A DNA stretch of 38,374 nt from assembly GCA_016930745.1 (NCBI GenBank), contig JAFGGE010000238.1, positions 1 through 38,374 on the forward strand. The letters are read 5' to 3'. Under the pieces are notes generated by a model. That model ran no database searches and was not told the DNA's origin. It was given only the letters and a program-made list of their open reading frames with translations. The stretch's first letter is position 1. Each line of letters starts with the position of its first letter. The DNA comes from Sedimentisphaerales bacterium (GTDB taxonomy: Bacteria > Planctomycetota > Phycisphaerae > Sedimentisphaerales > Anaerohalosphaeraceae). This document shows, piece after piece, positions 23,697 through 31,644 of this stretch. The translations under genes and the position numbers were made by a program.

Positions 23697-24048
23697 GCAC
23701 ATCCAGTCCTGCGCTGAGGGCCAGGGCGTCGCTGGGCCGGCTGTCGATATGGATGGTGCGGCCGTTTTGGACGACCTCCAGAATCGCATAAAATACGTGC
23801 TCCCGCAGGTCGTTAATGACCACGCGTTTGAGCTGCCCGCCCATTTCCAGGATGGTATTGGCCAGCAGATCATGAGTCATGGGCCGGGGCAGATCGATCC
23901 CCTTGAGCCGACGGTCGATCGCGAGGATTTCGGGCATGCCGATTACGACCGGAAAACTGCGTTCGCCGTTGATTTCCTTGAGAACGATAATCTGCCGGTC
24001 GTCGGCCTCGTTGATCAGGATTCGGGATAGTTCTACGGGCACTTCCAT
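23653..24048 (-). CDS. bifunctional nuclease-family protein (DUF151)
   Basis: A 131-residue protein of the DUF151 (bifunctional nuclease, BFN) family. Landmarks are RQIIVLKEINGERSFPVVIGMPEILAI near the N-terminus and the signature HIDSRPSDALALSAGLDVPIFVDEQVFEK near the end. Family members have been reported to have DNase/RNase activity, but their role in bacteria is unclear. ATG 24048 has AGGGA six bases upstream. It lies 77 bases after valS on the same strand, and a perfect 13-base palindrome sits in the gap. Its 3' end overlaps lspA by 44 bases tail to tail. Confidence 0.92.
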   Translation of the reverse strand: MEVPVELSRILINEADDRQIIVLKEINGERSFPVVIGMPEILAIDRRLKGIDLPRPMTHDLLANTILEMGGQLKRVVINDLREHVFYAILEVVQNGRTIHIDSRPSDALALSAGLDVPIFVDEQVFEKMMM

Positions 24049-24065
24049 CGTTTATCCCTGTCTAT

Positions 24066-24078
24066 CGTTACAGTAACG
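24066..24078. repeat. palindrome CGTTACAGTAACG
   Basis: CGTTAC and GTAACG flank a single A, a perfect 13-base dyad 18 bases upstream of the DUF151 start codon. It overlaps a candidate -10 box and may be an operator. Confidence 0.5.
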
Positions 24079-24099
24079 TTATCCAATCCCATGGGCCAA
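24070..24099 (-). promoter_or_regulatory. candidate promoter of the DUF151 gene
   Basis: On the minus strand, TTGGCC (24094-24099) and TACTGT (24070-24075) are 18 bases apart. The boxes are imperfect; the support comes from the palindrome lying on the -10 region. Confidence 0.3.
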
Positions 24100-24125
24100 A
24101 CCTCGGCCTTCTTACGATGTTACGA

Positions 24126-27062
24126 TTACAGCTCGGCAAGGTGCGTTACGACTGCTTGTAATTGTTCGGTCAGTTCTCTGAGCTTTTCACGGGCCTGTTC
24201 GACGATTTCGGGTTTGGCCCGACTGGTAAAGTTTTCATTGCTTAGTTTGCCCTGAACCGATTTGAGGGCGGTTTCGATCTGCTGTTTCCGCTTTTCCAGC
24301 CGGTCTCGCTCGGCCTGGGGATCGATCACATCATGTACGTAGACCTGTACATCTTCAACCACAGCAGCCGCCGCATTGGGGGGCTTCTCCAGACCGGGCG
24401 CTACCCTACACTGCTCAAGGCCCGCCAATTGACAGATCAGGTCCGTATCGGCGGAAAGAACGGCACAGGACTGCTCCGATCCGGTAATCGAAGCGGTCAA
24501 TTGGTTCTTCGGAGGAATCGTATACTGGTTGCGGATCTCGCGGATCTGACGGATTACGCCCTGGACCAGTTCTATCTCCTTTTCAATCTGCAGGTTGATC
24601 CGTTCGTTGATTCGGACAGGCCAGGGGGCCACGATCAGGGCCTCGGCAGAGGCAGGTTCACAGATTCCATGGAGTTTTCGCACTGGGGCGATTTCGTTCA
24701 ATTTTGCATAAATCCCTTCGGTGATAAATGGGATAAACGGATGCAGCATCCGCAGGGTTTGGTCGAGGACAAAGGCCAGGATGTTCTGCACGATGGGTTT
24801 ATCCCTGTCATCGCGCATACGGGGCTTGGCCCATTCCAGGTACCAGTCACAGAAATCGTTCCAGAAAAAACGATACAGGGCATTGATCGGCTCGTTGAAT
24901 TTATACTGCTCGATGGCATTGGTCACCTCGCGGATGGTGACCCCCAGCCGCGACAGGATCCAATGATCGACGGTCTTCATCCGGGCCGGATCGAACTGGT
25001 CGGGACTTGTTCCATCCAGGTTCATCATCGCAAAACGCGAGGCATTCCACAGCTTGTTGCAGAAGTTACGGCCGTTGTCGAACTTGGGCGAGGTATTCAC
25101 CGTCCGGCCATCCGGCAGTTCCATCGGCTCGACGGGCATCCGCACATCCTGGGTATCGGTGGTCATCGCCGCCAGGGTAAACCGCATGGCGTCGGCGCCG
25201 TGGCTGTCGATGGCGACCAGCGGATCGATGCCGTTGCCCAGACTCTTGCTCATCTTGCGGCCCTGGCCATCCTGGATCATCGCATGGATATAGACATCCC
25301 GGAAGGGAATATCGCCGACGCAGTACTGCCCCATCATCACCATGCGGGAAACCCATAGGGTAATAATCTCCCGAGCCGTACAGAGCACATCGCCGGGATA
25401 AAAGGAATTTAATTCCGGTGAGTCCTTCGGCCAGCCCAATGTACTGAACGGCCACAACGCGGAACTGAACCAGGTGTCAAGAACATCCTCATCCTGCGGC
25501 CAATCCTCCGCGGCAAGCTGTTTTTCCAATTCCTCCTTCCCCGCTGTTATACACAAATAAGTAATCGGACCGTCTTCGGAATCCATTTGGGTAGTATGGA
25601 CTATTTCGGATGGAACATTTACACGATGTCTTCCCGGTTTATTCCAAATTGGTATCCGATGTCCCCACCAGAGCTGTCGGCTGATAGGCCAGTCACGCAG
25701 ATTTTCCAGCCATGTCTGATAGGTCTTGCTGTATCGTTCCGGGGTGAATGTAAGTCTTCCGTCGACGAGCGGCTTCAGCGCCAGGCCCGCCAGTGAGTTG
25801 ACGGGCACATCCGTCCCTTCGATAAGCCCGGAGCCGAACGTGTCGGCCAAATGCTCGATCGGTTTTTTGACGGCAATATACCACTGGTCGGACAGATACG
25901 GCTCGATCGGCACATGGCTGCGGTAGCTGTGCCCGACTTCATGGGTGTATTCGCGAACCTCGGCAAGCAGCTTTTCGGTGCGGAACCATTCCACGATGGC
26001 CTCACGGGCCTCGAACCGGTCCATGCCAAGCAGATTTTCCACATCCGGATTTTTAATCTCCTCCCAGTCCTCCCAGCCATGCCGTTCGCTGACAGAACCA
26101 TCCGGGGCCATGACATTGATCACGGGCAATTGATGCCGCTGCCCGATCTCCCAGTCATACGGATCGTGAGCGGGGGTAACCTTCAAAAAGCCCGTCCCAT
26201 AGCGGGCCTTCTCGTCCTCGCTATTCGGATCGGGCAGGACCACATGCTCATCGGCGATGATCGGGATCAGCCTTCCGACAATAGGCAGACGGACCATCTT
26301 GCCCACCAGCGATATAGCCCGCGGATCGGCGGGATTCATAGCGACGGCTGTATCTCCCAGCATGGTTTCCGGCCGGGTGGTGGCCACGGTGACATGTTCG
26401 ATCGTTTGCCCATTGATATCGACCGGCTGGACGAGCGGATAACGCAAGTACCAGAAATGGCCCTGTACGGTTTCATGCTCGACCTCATCATCGGCCAGCA
26501 CCGTCTGCGTGGCCGGGTCCCAGTTGACCAGCCGCTTGCCCCGGTAGATCAGCCCATCCCGAAACAGACGGAAAAACGTCTCCCGCACCGCCCGGGCACA
26601 GACCTGGTCCATCGTGAATCGCGTCCGCGGCCAGTCGCAGGAACAGCCCATCGTCCTGAGCTGGCTGATGATCCGCGCCTCGTATTCATCCTTCCAGGCC
26701 TGGACATGGGCGACAAATTCCTCCCGCGTAAAATCGGTCCGCCGCTTACCCTGCTCGGCCAGAAGCCGTTTTTCCACGACGGTCTGCGTGGCGATTCCGG
26801 CGTGATCGGTGCCGGGCATCCAGAGCGTATGGAAGCCCTGCATGCGATGATAACGGATCAGGATATCCTGCAGGGTATTGTTGAGGGCATGGCCCAGATG
26901 CAGCGGCGCGGTGACATTGGGCGGCGGAATGACGATAGTATACGCCCCTTTTTCCGTAGGGACATCGGGCTCGGCATGAAAATATTGCCCTCGATTCCAG
27001 ATTTCCTCGGCCTGCCGCTCGATCGTCCTGGGATCATACACTGTCGAAAGCTGTTCGGTCAT
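24126..27062 (-). CDS. valS: valine-tRNA ligase
   Basis: A 978-residue class I aminoacyl-tRNA synthetase that charges tRNA-Val and edits threonine. The HIGH motif appears as APLHLGHAL near residue 50, the editing domain contains VATTRPETMLGDTAVAMNP, and the second signature is GRKMSKSLGN. The C-terminal anticodon-binding domain is followed by the coiled-coil arm typical of ValRS (ERDRLEKRKQQIETALKSVQGKLSN). The frame stays open a further 666 bases upstream into rho, but that is antisense-free read-through in another frame; MTEQLSTVYDP at 27062 is the natural start, with AGGA just before it. A promoter at 27124-27152 and the rho terminator lie immediately upstream. Confidence 0.98.
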   Translation of the reverse strand: MTEQLSTVYDPRTIERQAEEIWNRGQYFHAEPDVPTEKGAYTIVIPPPNVTAPLHLGHALNNTLQDILIRYHRMQGFHTLWMPGTDHAGIATQTVVEKRLLAEQGKRRTDFTREEFVAHVQAWKDEYEARIISQLRTMGCSCDWPRTRFTMDQVCARAVRETFFRLFRDGLIYRGKRLVNWDPATQTVLADDEVEHETVQGHFWYLRYPLVQPVDINGQTIEHVTVATTRPETMLGDTAVAMNPADPRAISLVGKMVRLPIVGRLIPIIADEHVVLPDPNSEDEKARYGTGFLKVTPAHDPYDWEIGQRHQLPVINVMAPDGSVSERHGWEDWEEIKNPDVENLLGMDRFEAREAIVEWFRTEKLLAEVREYTHEVGHSYRSHVPIEPYLSDQWYIAVKKPIEHLADTFGSGLIEGTDVPVNSLAGLALKPLVDGRLTFTPERYSKTYQTWLENLRDWPISRQLWWGHRIPIWNKPGRHRVNVPSEIVHTTQMDSEDGPITYLCITAGKEELEKQLAAEDWPQDEDVLDTWFSSALWPFSTLGWPKDSPELNSFYPGDVLCTAREIITLWVSRMVMMGQYCVGDIPFRDVYIHAMIQDGQGRKMSKSLGNGIDPLVAIDSHGADAMRFTLAAMTTDTQDVRMPVEPMELPDGRTVNTSPKFDNGRNFCNKLWNASRFAMMNLDGTSPDQFDPARMKTVDHWILSRLGVTIREVTNAIEQYKFNEPINALYRFFWNDFCDWYLEWAKPRMRDDRDKPIVQNILAFVLDQTLRMLHPFIPFITEGIYAKLNEIAPVRKLHGICEPASAEALIVAPWPVRINERINLQIEKEIELVQGVIRQIREIRNQYTIPPKNQLTASITGSEQSCAVLSADTDLICQLAGLEQCRVAPGLEKPPNAAAAVVEDVQVYVHDVIDPQAERDRLEKRKQQIETALKSVQGKLSNENFTSRAKPEIVEQAREKLRELTEQLQAVVTHLAEL

Positions 27063-27085
27063 TTTCCTGGTCCATCCTGAGAAAC

Positions 27086-27120
27086 AAAAAAGCCCCGGCA
27101 GGGAATACCCCGCCGGGACT
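27086..27120 (-). terminator. intrinsic terminator after rho
   Basis: On the minus strand a 13-base-pair GC-rich stem (27120-27108 with 27103-27091, two G-T pairs) closes on a four-base TATT loop and is followed by a run of six T. It lies 65 bases past the rho stop and 24 bases before the valS start. Confidence 0.9.
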
Positions 27121-27123
27121 GGA

Positions 27124-27152
27124 ATCTTACACGAAACCTTAGGACCTGTAAA
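27124..27152 (-). promoter_or_regulatory. candidate valS promoter
   Basis: On the minus strand, TTTACA (27147-27152) and TAAGAT (27124-27129) are separated by 17 bases. The predicted start, near 27117, falls inside the 5' arm of the rho terminator hairpin. Confidence 0.5.
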
Positions 27153-27184
27153 GGCGGCAATTCTCCGCCGGTTTGAGCCGACTT

Positions 27185-28696
27185 TTAATCGATACTCATA
27201 CTCATCAAAAATTCGGCGTTGGTCTTGAACTTGGCCAGCCGGCTCTTCAACAATTCCACCGACTCGACCAGATTCATCTCGCTGAGCACCTTCCGCAGAC
27301 GGTAGACCAGTTCCAGCTCTTTCTTGTCCAGAAGCAGTTCCTCGCGCCGGGTGCCGCTCTTGGAGATATCGATGGCCGGGAAGGTCCTCCGTTCGACCAG
27401 GCGGCGATCCAGATGCAGTTCCATGTTGCCCGTGGCCTTGAATTCTTCGAAAATCACCTCGTCCATCTTGGAGCCGGTATCGATCAGGGCCGTGGCGATA
27501 ATCGTCAGCGAACCCCCTTCTTCGATATTTCGGGCGGCCCCGAAGAACCGCTTGGGCATATGCATGGCATTGGCGTCGACGCCGCCGGTGAGAATCTTGC
27601 CGGAGTGAGGCATCTCGGTATTGTAGGCCCGGGCCAGTCGGGTGATCGAATCGAGCAGGATAACGACATCTTCGCCGTACTCGACCATTCGCTTGGCCTT
27701 CTCGATCACCATTTCGGCGACCTGGCAATGGCGGGAGGCCGGCTCGTCGAAGGTCGAGCTGATCACCTCGACATCATCGGCGGTCTTGCGCTCCATTTCG
27801 GTCACTTCCTCGGGACGCTCATCGATCAGCAATACGATCATCCGTACCTCCGGATGGTTGGTGCTGATCGCATTGGCGATCTTCTGCAGCAGGATGGTTT
27901 TACCCGTGCGAGGCGGAGCAACGATCAAGCCGCGCTGCCCCTTTCCGATGGGCGTAATCATGTCGATGATCCGCATGCTCATCTCTTCGGCGGTGGTCTC
28001 CAGCATCAGACGCTCTTCCGCATGGAGGGGCGTCAGATCGCGGAAAACGACCTTTTCAGCAAGCTTGTCGGGCTCCTGGTAGTTGATCGCCTCCACCCGG
28101 AGCAGGGCGAAATACTTCTCGCTTTCCTTGGGGGGACGAATCTGGCCGGCGACGATATTTCCGCTGCGAAGGCCGAACCGCCGGATCTGGGATGGAGAGA
28201 CGTATACATCGTCCGGAGAGGACAGGTAGCTGTACTTGGGGCTGCGAAGGAAACCAAACCCGTCGGGCAGGACCTCCAGCACCCCCTCGCCGTACATCAG
28301 CCCATTCTGGCGGATACGCTCCTTGAGGATCTTAAAGACCAGCTCCTGCTTGGTCAATCCCATGTATTCGGTAATGCCCTCATCCTTGGCGATCTTGTGC
28401 AGTTCGACCACATCCAGGTTCTGCAGGTCGGTCAGATGCAGATTGCCCTTCTTGATCCGCTCGTACTTGGCATGGACGGATTCGGATTCCTCCTGACCCT
28501 CCTTGCCTTTGTCCTGGTTTGGCGCCGCTGATGGCTCCGGGGTTTCAACGACCGGGGCCTCCTCGGACGGGGATTTTTTCTTTTTTTTCTTTTTGGCCTT
28601 CTTCTTTGCCGCCTTGGGGTGGTCTGCCTCCTGGACATCGACCATAGGATCGGACAGCGGATCTTTCTCTTCCGGTTCGATTGCTGATTGTGTCAT
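27185..28696 (-). CDS. rho: transcription termination factor Rho
   Basis: A 503-residue hexameric RNA helicase that ends transcripts. After about 75 residues of low complexity (a lysine run [11 protein letters not shown], then acidic, Pro- and Glu-rich) come the Rho N-terminal domain, the RNA-binding cold-shock fold ([16 protein letters not shown]), the Walker A motif APPRTGKT, Walker [17 protein letters not shown], the Q/R loops and the C-terminal [11 protein letters not shown]. All ATPase motifs are present. Three start codons stand side by side (GTG 28702, ATG 28699, ATG 28696); the AAGGA site fits the last best. A promoter may lie at 28831-28858, giving a leader of about 128 bases, as is usual for autoregulated rho genes. 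An intrinsic terminator follows the gene. It lies 172 bases after coaE. Confidence 0.98.
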   Translation of the reverse strand: MTQSAIEPEEKDPLSDPMVDVQEADHPKAAKKKAKKKKKKKSPSEEAPVVETPEPSAAPNQDKGKEGQEESESVHAKYERIKKGNLHLTDLQNLDVVELHKIAKDEGITEYMGLTKQELVFKILKERIRQNGLMYGEGVLEVLPDGFGFLRSPKYSYLSSPDDVYVSPSQIRRFGLRSGNIVAGQIRPPKESEKYFALLRVEAINYQEPDKLAEKVVFRDLTPLHAEERLMLETTAEEMSMRIIDMITPIGKGQRGLIVAPPRTGKTILLQKIANAISTNHPEVRMIVLLIDERPEEVTEMERKTADDVEVISSTFDEPASRHCQVAEMVIEKAKRMVEYGEDVVILLDSITRLARAYNTEMPHSGKILTGGVDANAMHMPKRFFGAARNIEEGGSLTIIATALIDTGSKMDEVIFEEFKATGNMELHLDRRLVERRTFPAIDISKSGTRREELLLDKKELELVYRLRKVLSEMNLVESVELLKSRLAKFKTNAEFLMSMSID

Positions 28697-28830
28697 CATC
28701 ACTTCCTTATTCTGTGGAAATCAATAGAATCCTTTTATTTTATTCCGGTTCCCGCCGCGATGCTCTGTTCGTGGGAATCTAAGGATTTGTCACCAGAGCC
28801 GCCAAATTGAATCCATACTTTTCGGCTACA

Positions 28831-28858
28831 ATGATACGTAGAACCCCGAAAATGCCAA
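28831..28858 (-). promoter_or_regulatory. candidate rho promoter
   Basis: On the minus strand, TTGGCA (28853-28858) and TATCAT (28831-28836) are 16 bases apart. It lies between coaE and rho and would give rho its own transcript. Confidence 0.5.
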
Positions 28859-28868
28859 GCCGCCTTCT

Positions 28869-29465
28869 TTACAATTCCAAGAGAATCCGAGCGACTTGTC
28901 CAGCCAACGCTGAAAAGCCAGAATTGTTTTCAATAATATAATCCGCTATTTTTCGCTTCTTGTCCAGAGAAATCTGAAAATTTTCTCTTTTTTTTATCCG
29001 GGCCAAAAACTCCCTGCTCTGTCGGCGGCATCGTCTGTCTGGCGCCGTCGGGTCGGCCTCCACAAAGATCAGAATATCGCACCTCTTGTCCAAACCCGTT
29101 TCCAGCAGCAGGGGCGCATCCAGCACAATCGCCCGAACCCCCGTTTTGTTCTGGAATTCGCTCATCTGCTGTTGGCAACGCTCCAGTATCACAGGATGCA
29201 GAATACGGTTGATTTGCGCGACCGATTCGGGGTTCTGAAAGGCCTTTTCCCCCAGAATAGTACGGTCGATCCCCCCGGTAGAATCCATAATATCGGGGCC
29301 GAACGCATCGATCAGTCGGCGGCTCACGGCAGGCTCCTTCAAGACCTCATGGCCGATGGCGTCCGCATCGATCACTGCACAGCCCTGCCTGGCAAACTCA
29401 GCCGCCACCGTGCTTTTGCCTGCGCCAATACCTCCCAAAATACCGATAATCTTCCCGGTTGCCAT
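28869..29465 (-). CDS. coaE: dephospho-CoA kinase
   Basis: A 198-residue P-loop kinase that phosphorylates the ribose 3'-hydroxyl of dephospho-CoA in the last step of coenzyme A synthesis. The P loop GGIGAGKS, the DADAIGHEVL motif, the LDAPLLLETG strand and the C-terminal KIADYIIENNSG are all recognisable. The start is ATG 29465, two codons before the first strand; upstream codons in the frame belong to the promoter and terminator region. There is no ribosome-binding site, and a consensus promoter ends only seven bases before this ATG, so the mRNA may be leaderless. The stretch RRCRRQSREFLARIKKRENF replaces the more usual lid sequence but is similarly basic. The gene lies between a glycogen-synthase-like gene and rho. 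Confidence 0.95.
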   Translation of the reverse strand: MATGKIIGILGGIGAGKSTVAAEFARQGCAVIDADAIGHEVLKEPAVSRRLIDAFGPDIMDSTGGIDRTILGEKAFQNPESVAQINRILHPVILERCQQQMSEFQNKTGVRAIVLDAPLLLETGLDKRCDILIFVEADPTAPDRRCRRQSREFLARIKKRENFQISLDKKRKIADYIIENNSGFSALAGQVARILLEL

Positions 29466-29472
29466 GAAAGGA

Positions 29473-29501
29473 AATGTACTGCGCAGAAAAACCCGCGTCA
29501 A
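29473..29501 (-). promoter_or_regulatory. coaE: coaE promoter, predicted leaderless transcript
   Basis: On the minus strand, TTGACG (29496-29501) and TACATT (29473-29478) are 17 bases apart. Seven bases separate the -10 box from the coaE ATG, so transcription should begin at or next to the start codon. Confidence 0.65.
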
Positions 29502-29526
29502 GAACCCGGATAAAAAGCATGGGATT

Positions 29527-29560
29527 AAAAAAAGCCCCCACGGTTTTGCCCGGGGGCTTT
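29527..29560 (-). terminator. intrinsic terminator after the glycogen-synthase-like gene
   Basis: On the minus strand, AAAGCCCCC (29560-29552) pairs with GGGGGCTTT (29539-29531) around a 12-base loop, followed by four more T, a seven-T tract in all. It lies 46 bases past the gene and upstream of the coaE promoter. Confidence 0.9.
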
Positions 29561-29605
29561 GATGTTCGATTCGGTCTCCGCCCATGGCGGGGCCGATCGC
29601 CTCGG

Positions 29606-31399
29606 CTAGGCTGACTTGTTCAGACGGATCTGATGCTGTCTTCGAACCGCCTTTTGCAAGCCGCGGGAAACATATTTTTCAAACACTGTGTCCCAGCTCA
29701 TGTGGCGGGCCAGTTCACAGCCGTCCCGCAGCATGGCGGCCGCCTCGTCATCATTTTTGGGCAGCCGGGCGCATAGTTCCAGCGCAATCTTTTCGCTGAT
29801 CTTGTGTTCGATAGCATCGCGTGCGGAACGATCGATCTGCTTAAGGTCCTCCACGTCGAAAGAGGCGGCATTCCCGTTCAGTTGGGTATAATCGGCAAAG
29901 ATCACATTCCTTACATCCCGCCCCTCCGTGATATCCTTCACAAAACCGGCACACCCGCACAGCGTCGTCACCACGCAGATGCCTCCAAAGGTCAGTACTT
30001 CCAGTTGAGCAATGCCGAAGGGTTCGTAAATGCTCTGGCCGAACTCGGCGTCGGAGCCCTTTCGGATGTCCATAAATTCCACATCCACAGGCACGCGCCG
30101 GCCGCAGCATTCCCGATCAAATCCGAACTGATTGATATAGATCGCCTTGACGTTGCTGCTTCTGGCGTTGAACTCCTGGATGCCGGCATAAAAAGAGGCC
30201 TCCCCGCCGGACAGATCGGGCAGACCTTCCCGATGCGCCACCGGCCAGTTGTAGGCCGCTTCCATATTCGTGATATCGCGGTTGCGCCGTCTGCCGATTT
30301 CGGTGCTCAGGACCAGAAGCACGGCGGTCTTGTTCTGCGTCTTGAATTCCTTATCCATATGCTCGAGCACCCGCAGATCGCGCCACAGTCCTTTGCTGGG
30401 AACCATGCGGGTCACGTGCGTAAAGACAAAATCCGGACGGAAACCCAGAAGATTGTGGCAATATTCCTGCAAATACTCCTTGGACTGTTTCTTTTCGGCC
30501 AAACCGATATCGTACGAAGGGATCCCATTATAGGTCAGGTCGATATCGGCGATCTTGAACTCCGGCGCCATAAATTTCAGCTCATCGACGACGCAGTTTC
30601 CCACGGCCAGAATGTTGTCGCAATGCCGCGCGGCATCCACCAGGGTGTATTTGAAATTGAAACTCTGATCGCCGAAAATTTCGTTGACATACTGGTCGTT
30701 CTCGCGGGCCTGCCGGATGACATTATAAAACATTGTATCGTGGCCGGGATGGTTTTCGACGATCTGCCGCATGGGGGCCACTTCATGCGCATAAAAGACG
30801 GTTCGAAAATCGTAGGGATCCAGAATGCCCGCCAGCGCCGTGGGCATCCCCATAAACTCGTGGGCGACCAGGATGGTGGTGCCGTCATGGTCGGCGGCCC
30901 CGATCGCCTTAAGCACGGCGATCGCCGCGGGTGCGATCCGCACGTATTGTTCAAACTCCCACAGATGCTCATACAAATTGGATCGAATGCCGAACTCGTT
31001 GAAAAGACGGGCCTTGAATTCATTGATCGGTCCGGCATCCATGCGCGTGATATCCAGGAGAATCACTTCCGGGGAGCTCTTAACGCCGGACCGCGAATCG
31101 GCAAAAGTGCGGCGGCCGTACACGATACCGACATTAAATGCGTTTTCGATATGCCGGAAAGTCGCGGCGTAATTGGCCGGGGTGCGCCCGTCGGCGGAGG
31201 AATACAGCACTTCGCCCCCTTCGCCCAGCCGCGTGGAAACATCCCCCTCTCGGGAAAACAACGGGCTGATCAGGATCGTGCGATTGATCTGGTTTTGATA
31301 GCTCTGGCTGGTAAAAAATCCTTCCAGCACCGCCCCGATCCCGCCGATTTTCCCGATCGCCTCATGCGTAATATGCACCGCCGTAGTCTTGCCGCTCAT
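29606..31399 (-). CDS. glycogen/starch-synthase-like glycosyltransferase
   Basis: A 597-residue GT-B glycosyltransferase. The N-terminal motif HEAIGKIGGIGAVLEG corresponds to the KTGGL loop of glycogen synthases, and the C-terminal SIYEPFGIAQLEVLTFGGICVVTTLCGCAGF holds the E-x7-E nucleotide-sugar site. These suggest transfer of glucose from ADP- or UDP-glucose to glycogen or another glucan in the cytoplasm. The protein is longer than bacterial GlgA (about 480) and has large insertions in the middle, so its acceptor may differ. ATG 31399 has AGGA seven bases upstream; the frame is open further up but without support. A strong terminator follows the gene. A weak promoter candidate lies at 31472-31499. 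It is probably a single-gene unit. Confidence 0.82.
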   Translation of the reverse strand: MSGKTTAVHITHEAIGKIGGIGAVLEGFFTSQSYQNQINRTILISPLFSREGDVSTRLGEGGEVLYSSADGRTPANYAATFRHIENAFNVGIVYGRRTFADSRSGVKSSPEVILLDITRMDAGPINEFKARLFNEFGIRSNLYEHLWEFEQYVRIAPAAIAVLKAIGAADHDGTTILVAHEFMGMPTALAGILDPYDFRTVFYAHEVAPMRQIVENHPGHDTMFYNVIRQARENDQYVNEIFGDQSFNFKYTLVDAARHCDNILAVGNCVVDELKFMAPEFKIADIDLTYNGIPSYDIGLAEKKQSKEYLQEYCHNLLGFRPDFVFTHVTRMVPSKGLWRDLRVLEHMDKEFKTQNKTAVLLVLSTEIGRRRNRDITNMEAAYNWPVAHREGLPDLSGGEASFYAGIQEFNARSSNVKAIYINQFGFDRECCGRRVPVDVEFMDIRKGSDAEFGQSIYEPFGIAQLEVLTFGGICVVTTLCGCAGFVKDITEGRDVRNVIFADYTQLNGNAASFDVEDLKQIDRSARDAIEHKISEKIALELCARLPKNDDEAAAMLRDGCELARHMSWDTVFEKYVSRGLQKAVRRQHQIRLNKSA

Positions 31400-31471
31400 G
31401 TTTGTATCCTCGTGTTCGCCAACGATTTCTACGCCCTTCTTTGCGAAGGTCCAAAGCCCTTGTCCGTATAA

Positions 31472-31499
31472 ACCATACAAAAGCTTGCGGACGATGCAA
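31472..31499 (-). promoter_or_regulatory. weak promoter candidate for the glycogen-synthase-like gene
   Basis: On the minus strand, TTGCAT (31494-31499) and TATGGT (31472-31477) are 16 bases apart. It is the best match between this gene and the efflux operon, but not a strong one. Confidence 0.3.
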
Positions 31500-31644
31500 C
31501 GACGGAAAAATTGTGTATTTTACCTTTTCATAAGGACCGAAAAATCCCCCCCGCCTGTGCTGAAATGCATATCATTCTCGGACCCGAACGGCAGGGATGG
31601 CAGAAAATATTTCGTTTGGTCTCCCTGCAGCGAAAGGTTTACCG

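Noticed and set aside
27063..27728. N-terminal extension of about 220 residues on valS, giving a 1200-residue frame
   Set aside because: It lies wholly over the rho 3' end, its terminator and the valS promoter, and has the Arg/Gly-rich composition of an out-of-frame reading. ValRS starts naturally at MTEQLSTVYDP.
25851..28531. Long + strand frames opposite valS and rho
   Set aside because: They are antisense to highly conserved housekeeping genes, and their compositions match the reverse reading of those genes.
28560..28620. Lysine-codon run in rho as a possible frameshift or slippage site
   Set aside because: The frame stays open on both sides and Lys/Glu-rich insertions at this place are common in Rho proteins, so it is a low-complexity linker.
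29804..31471. 555-residue + strand frame opposite the glycogen-synthase-like gene
   Set aside because: It is antisense to a gene with the KIGGIG and E-x7-E motifs, a ribosome-binding site and a terminator; the + frame has none of these.
31591..31628. Inverted repeat GCAGGGA/TCCCTGC downstream of the RND pump gene
   Set aside because: The arms are only seven bases with a loop of more than 20 and no T run follows, so I do not call it a terminator.
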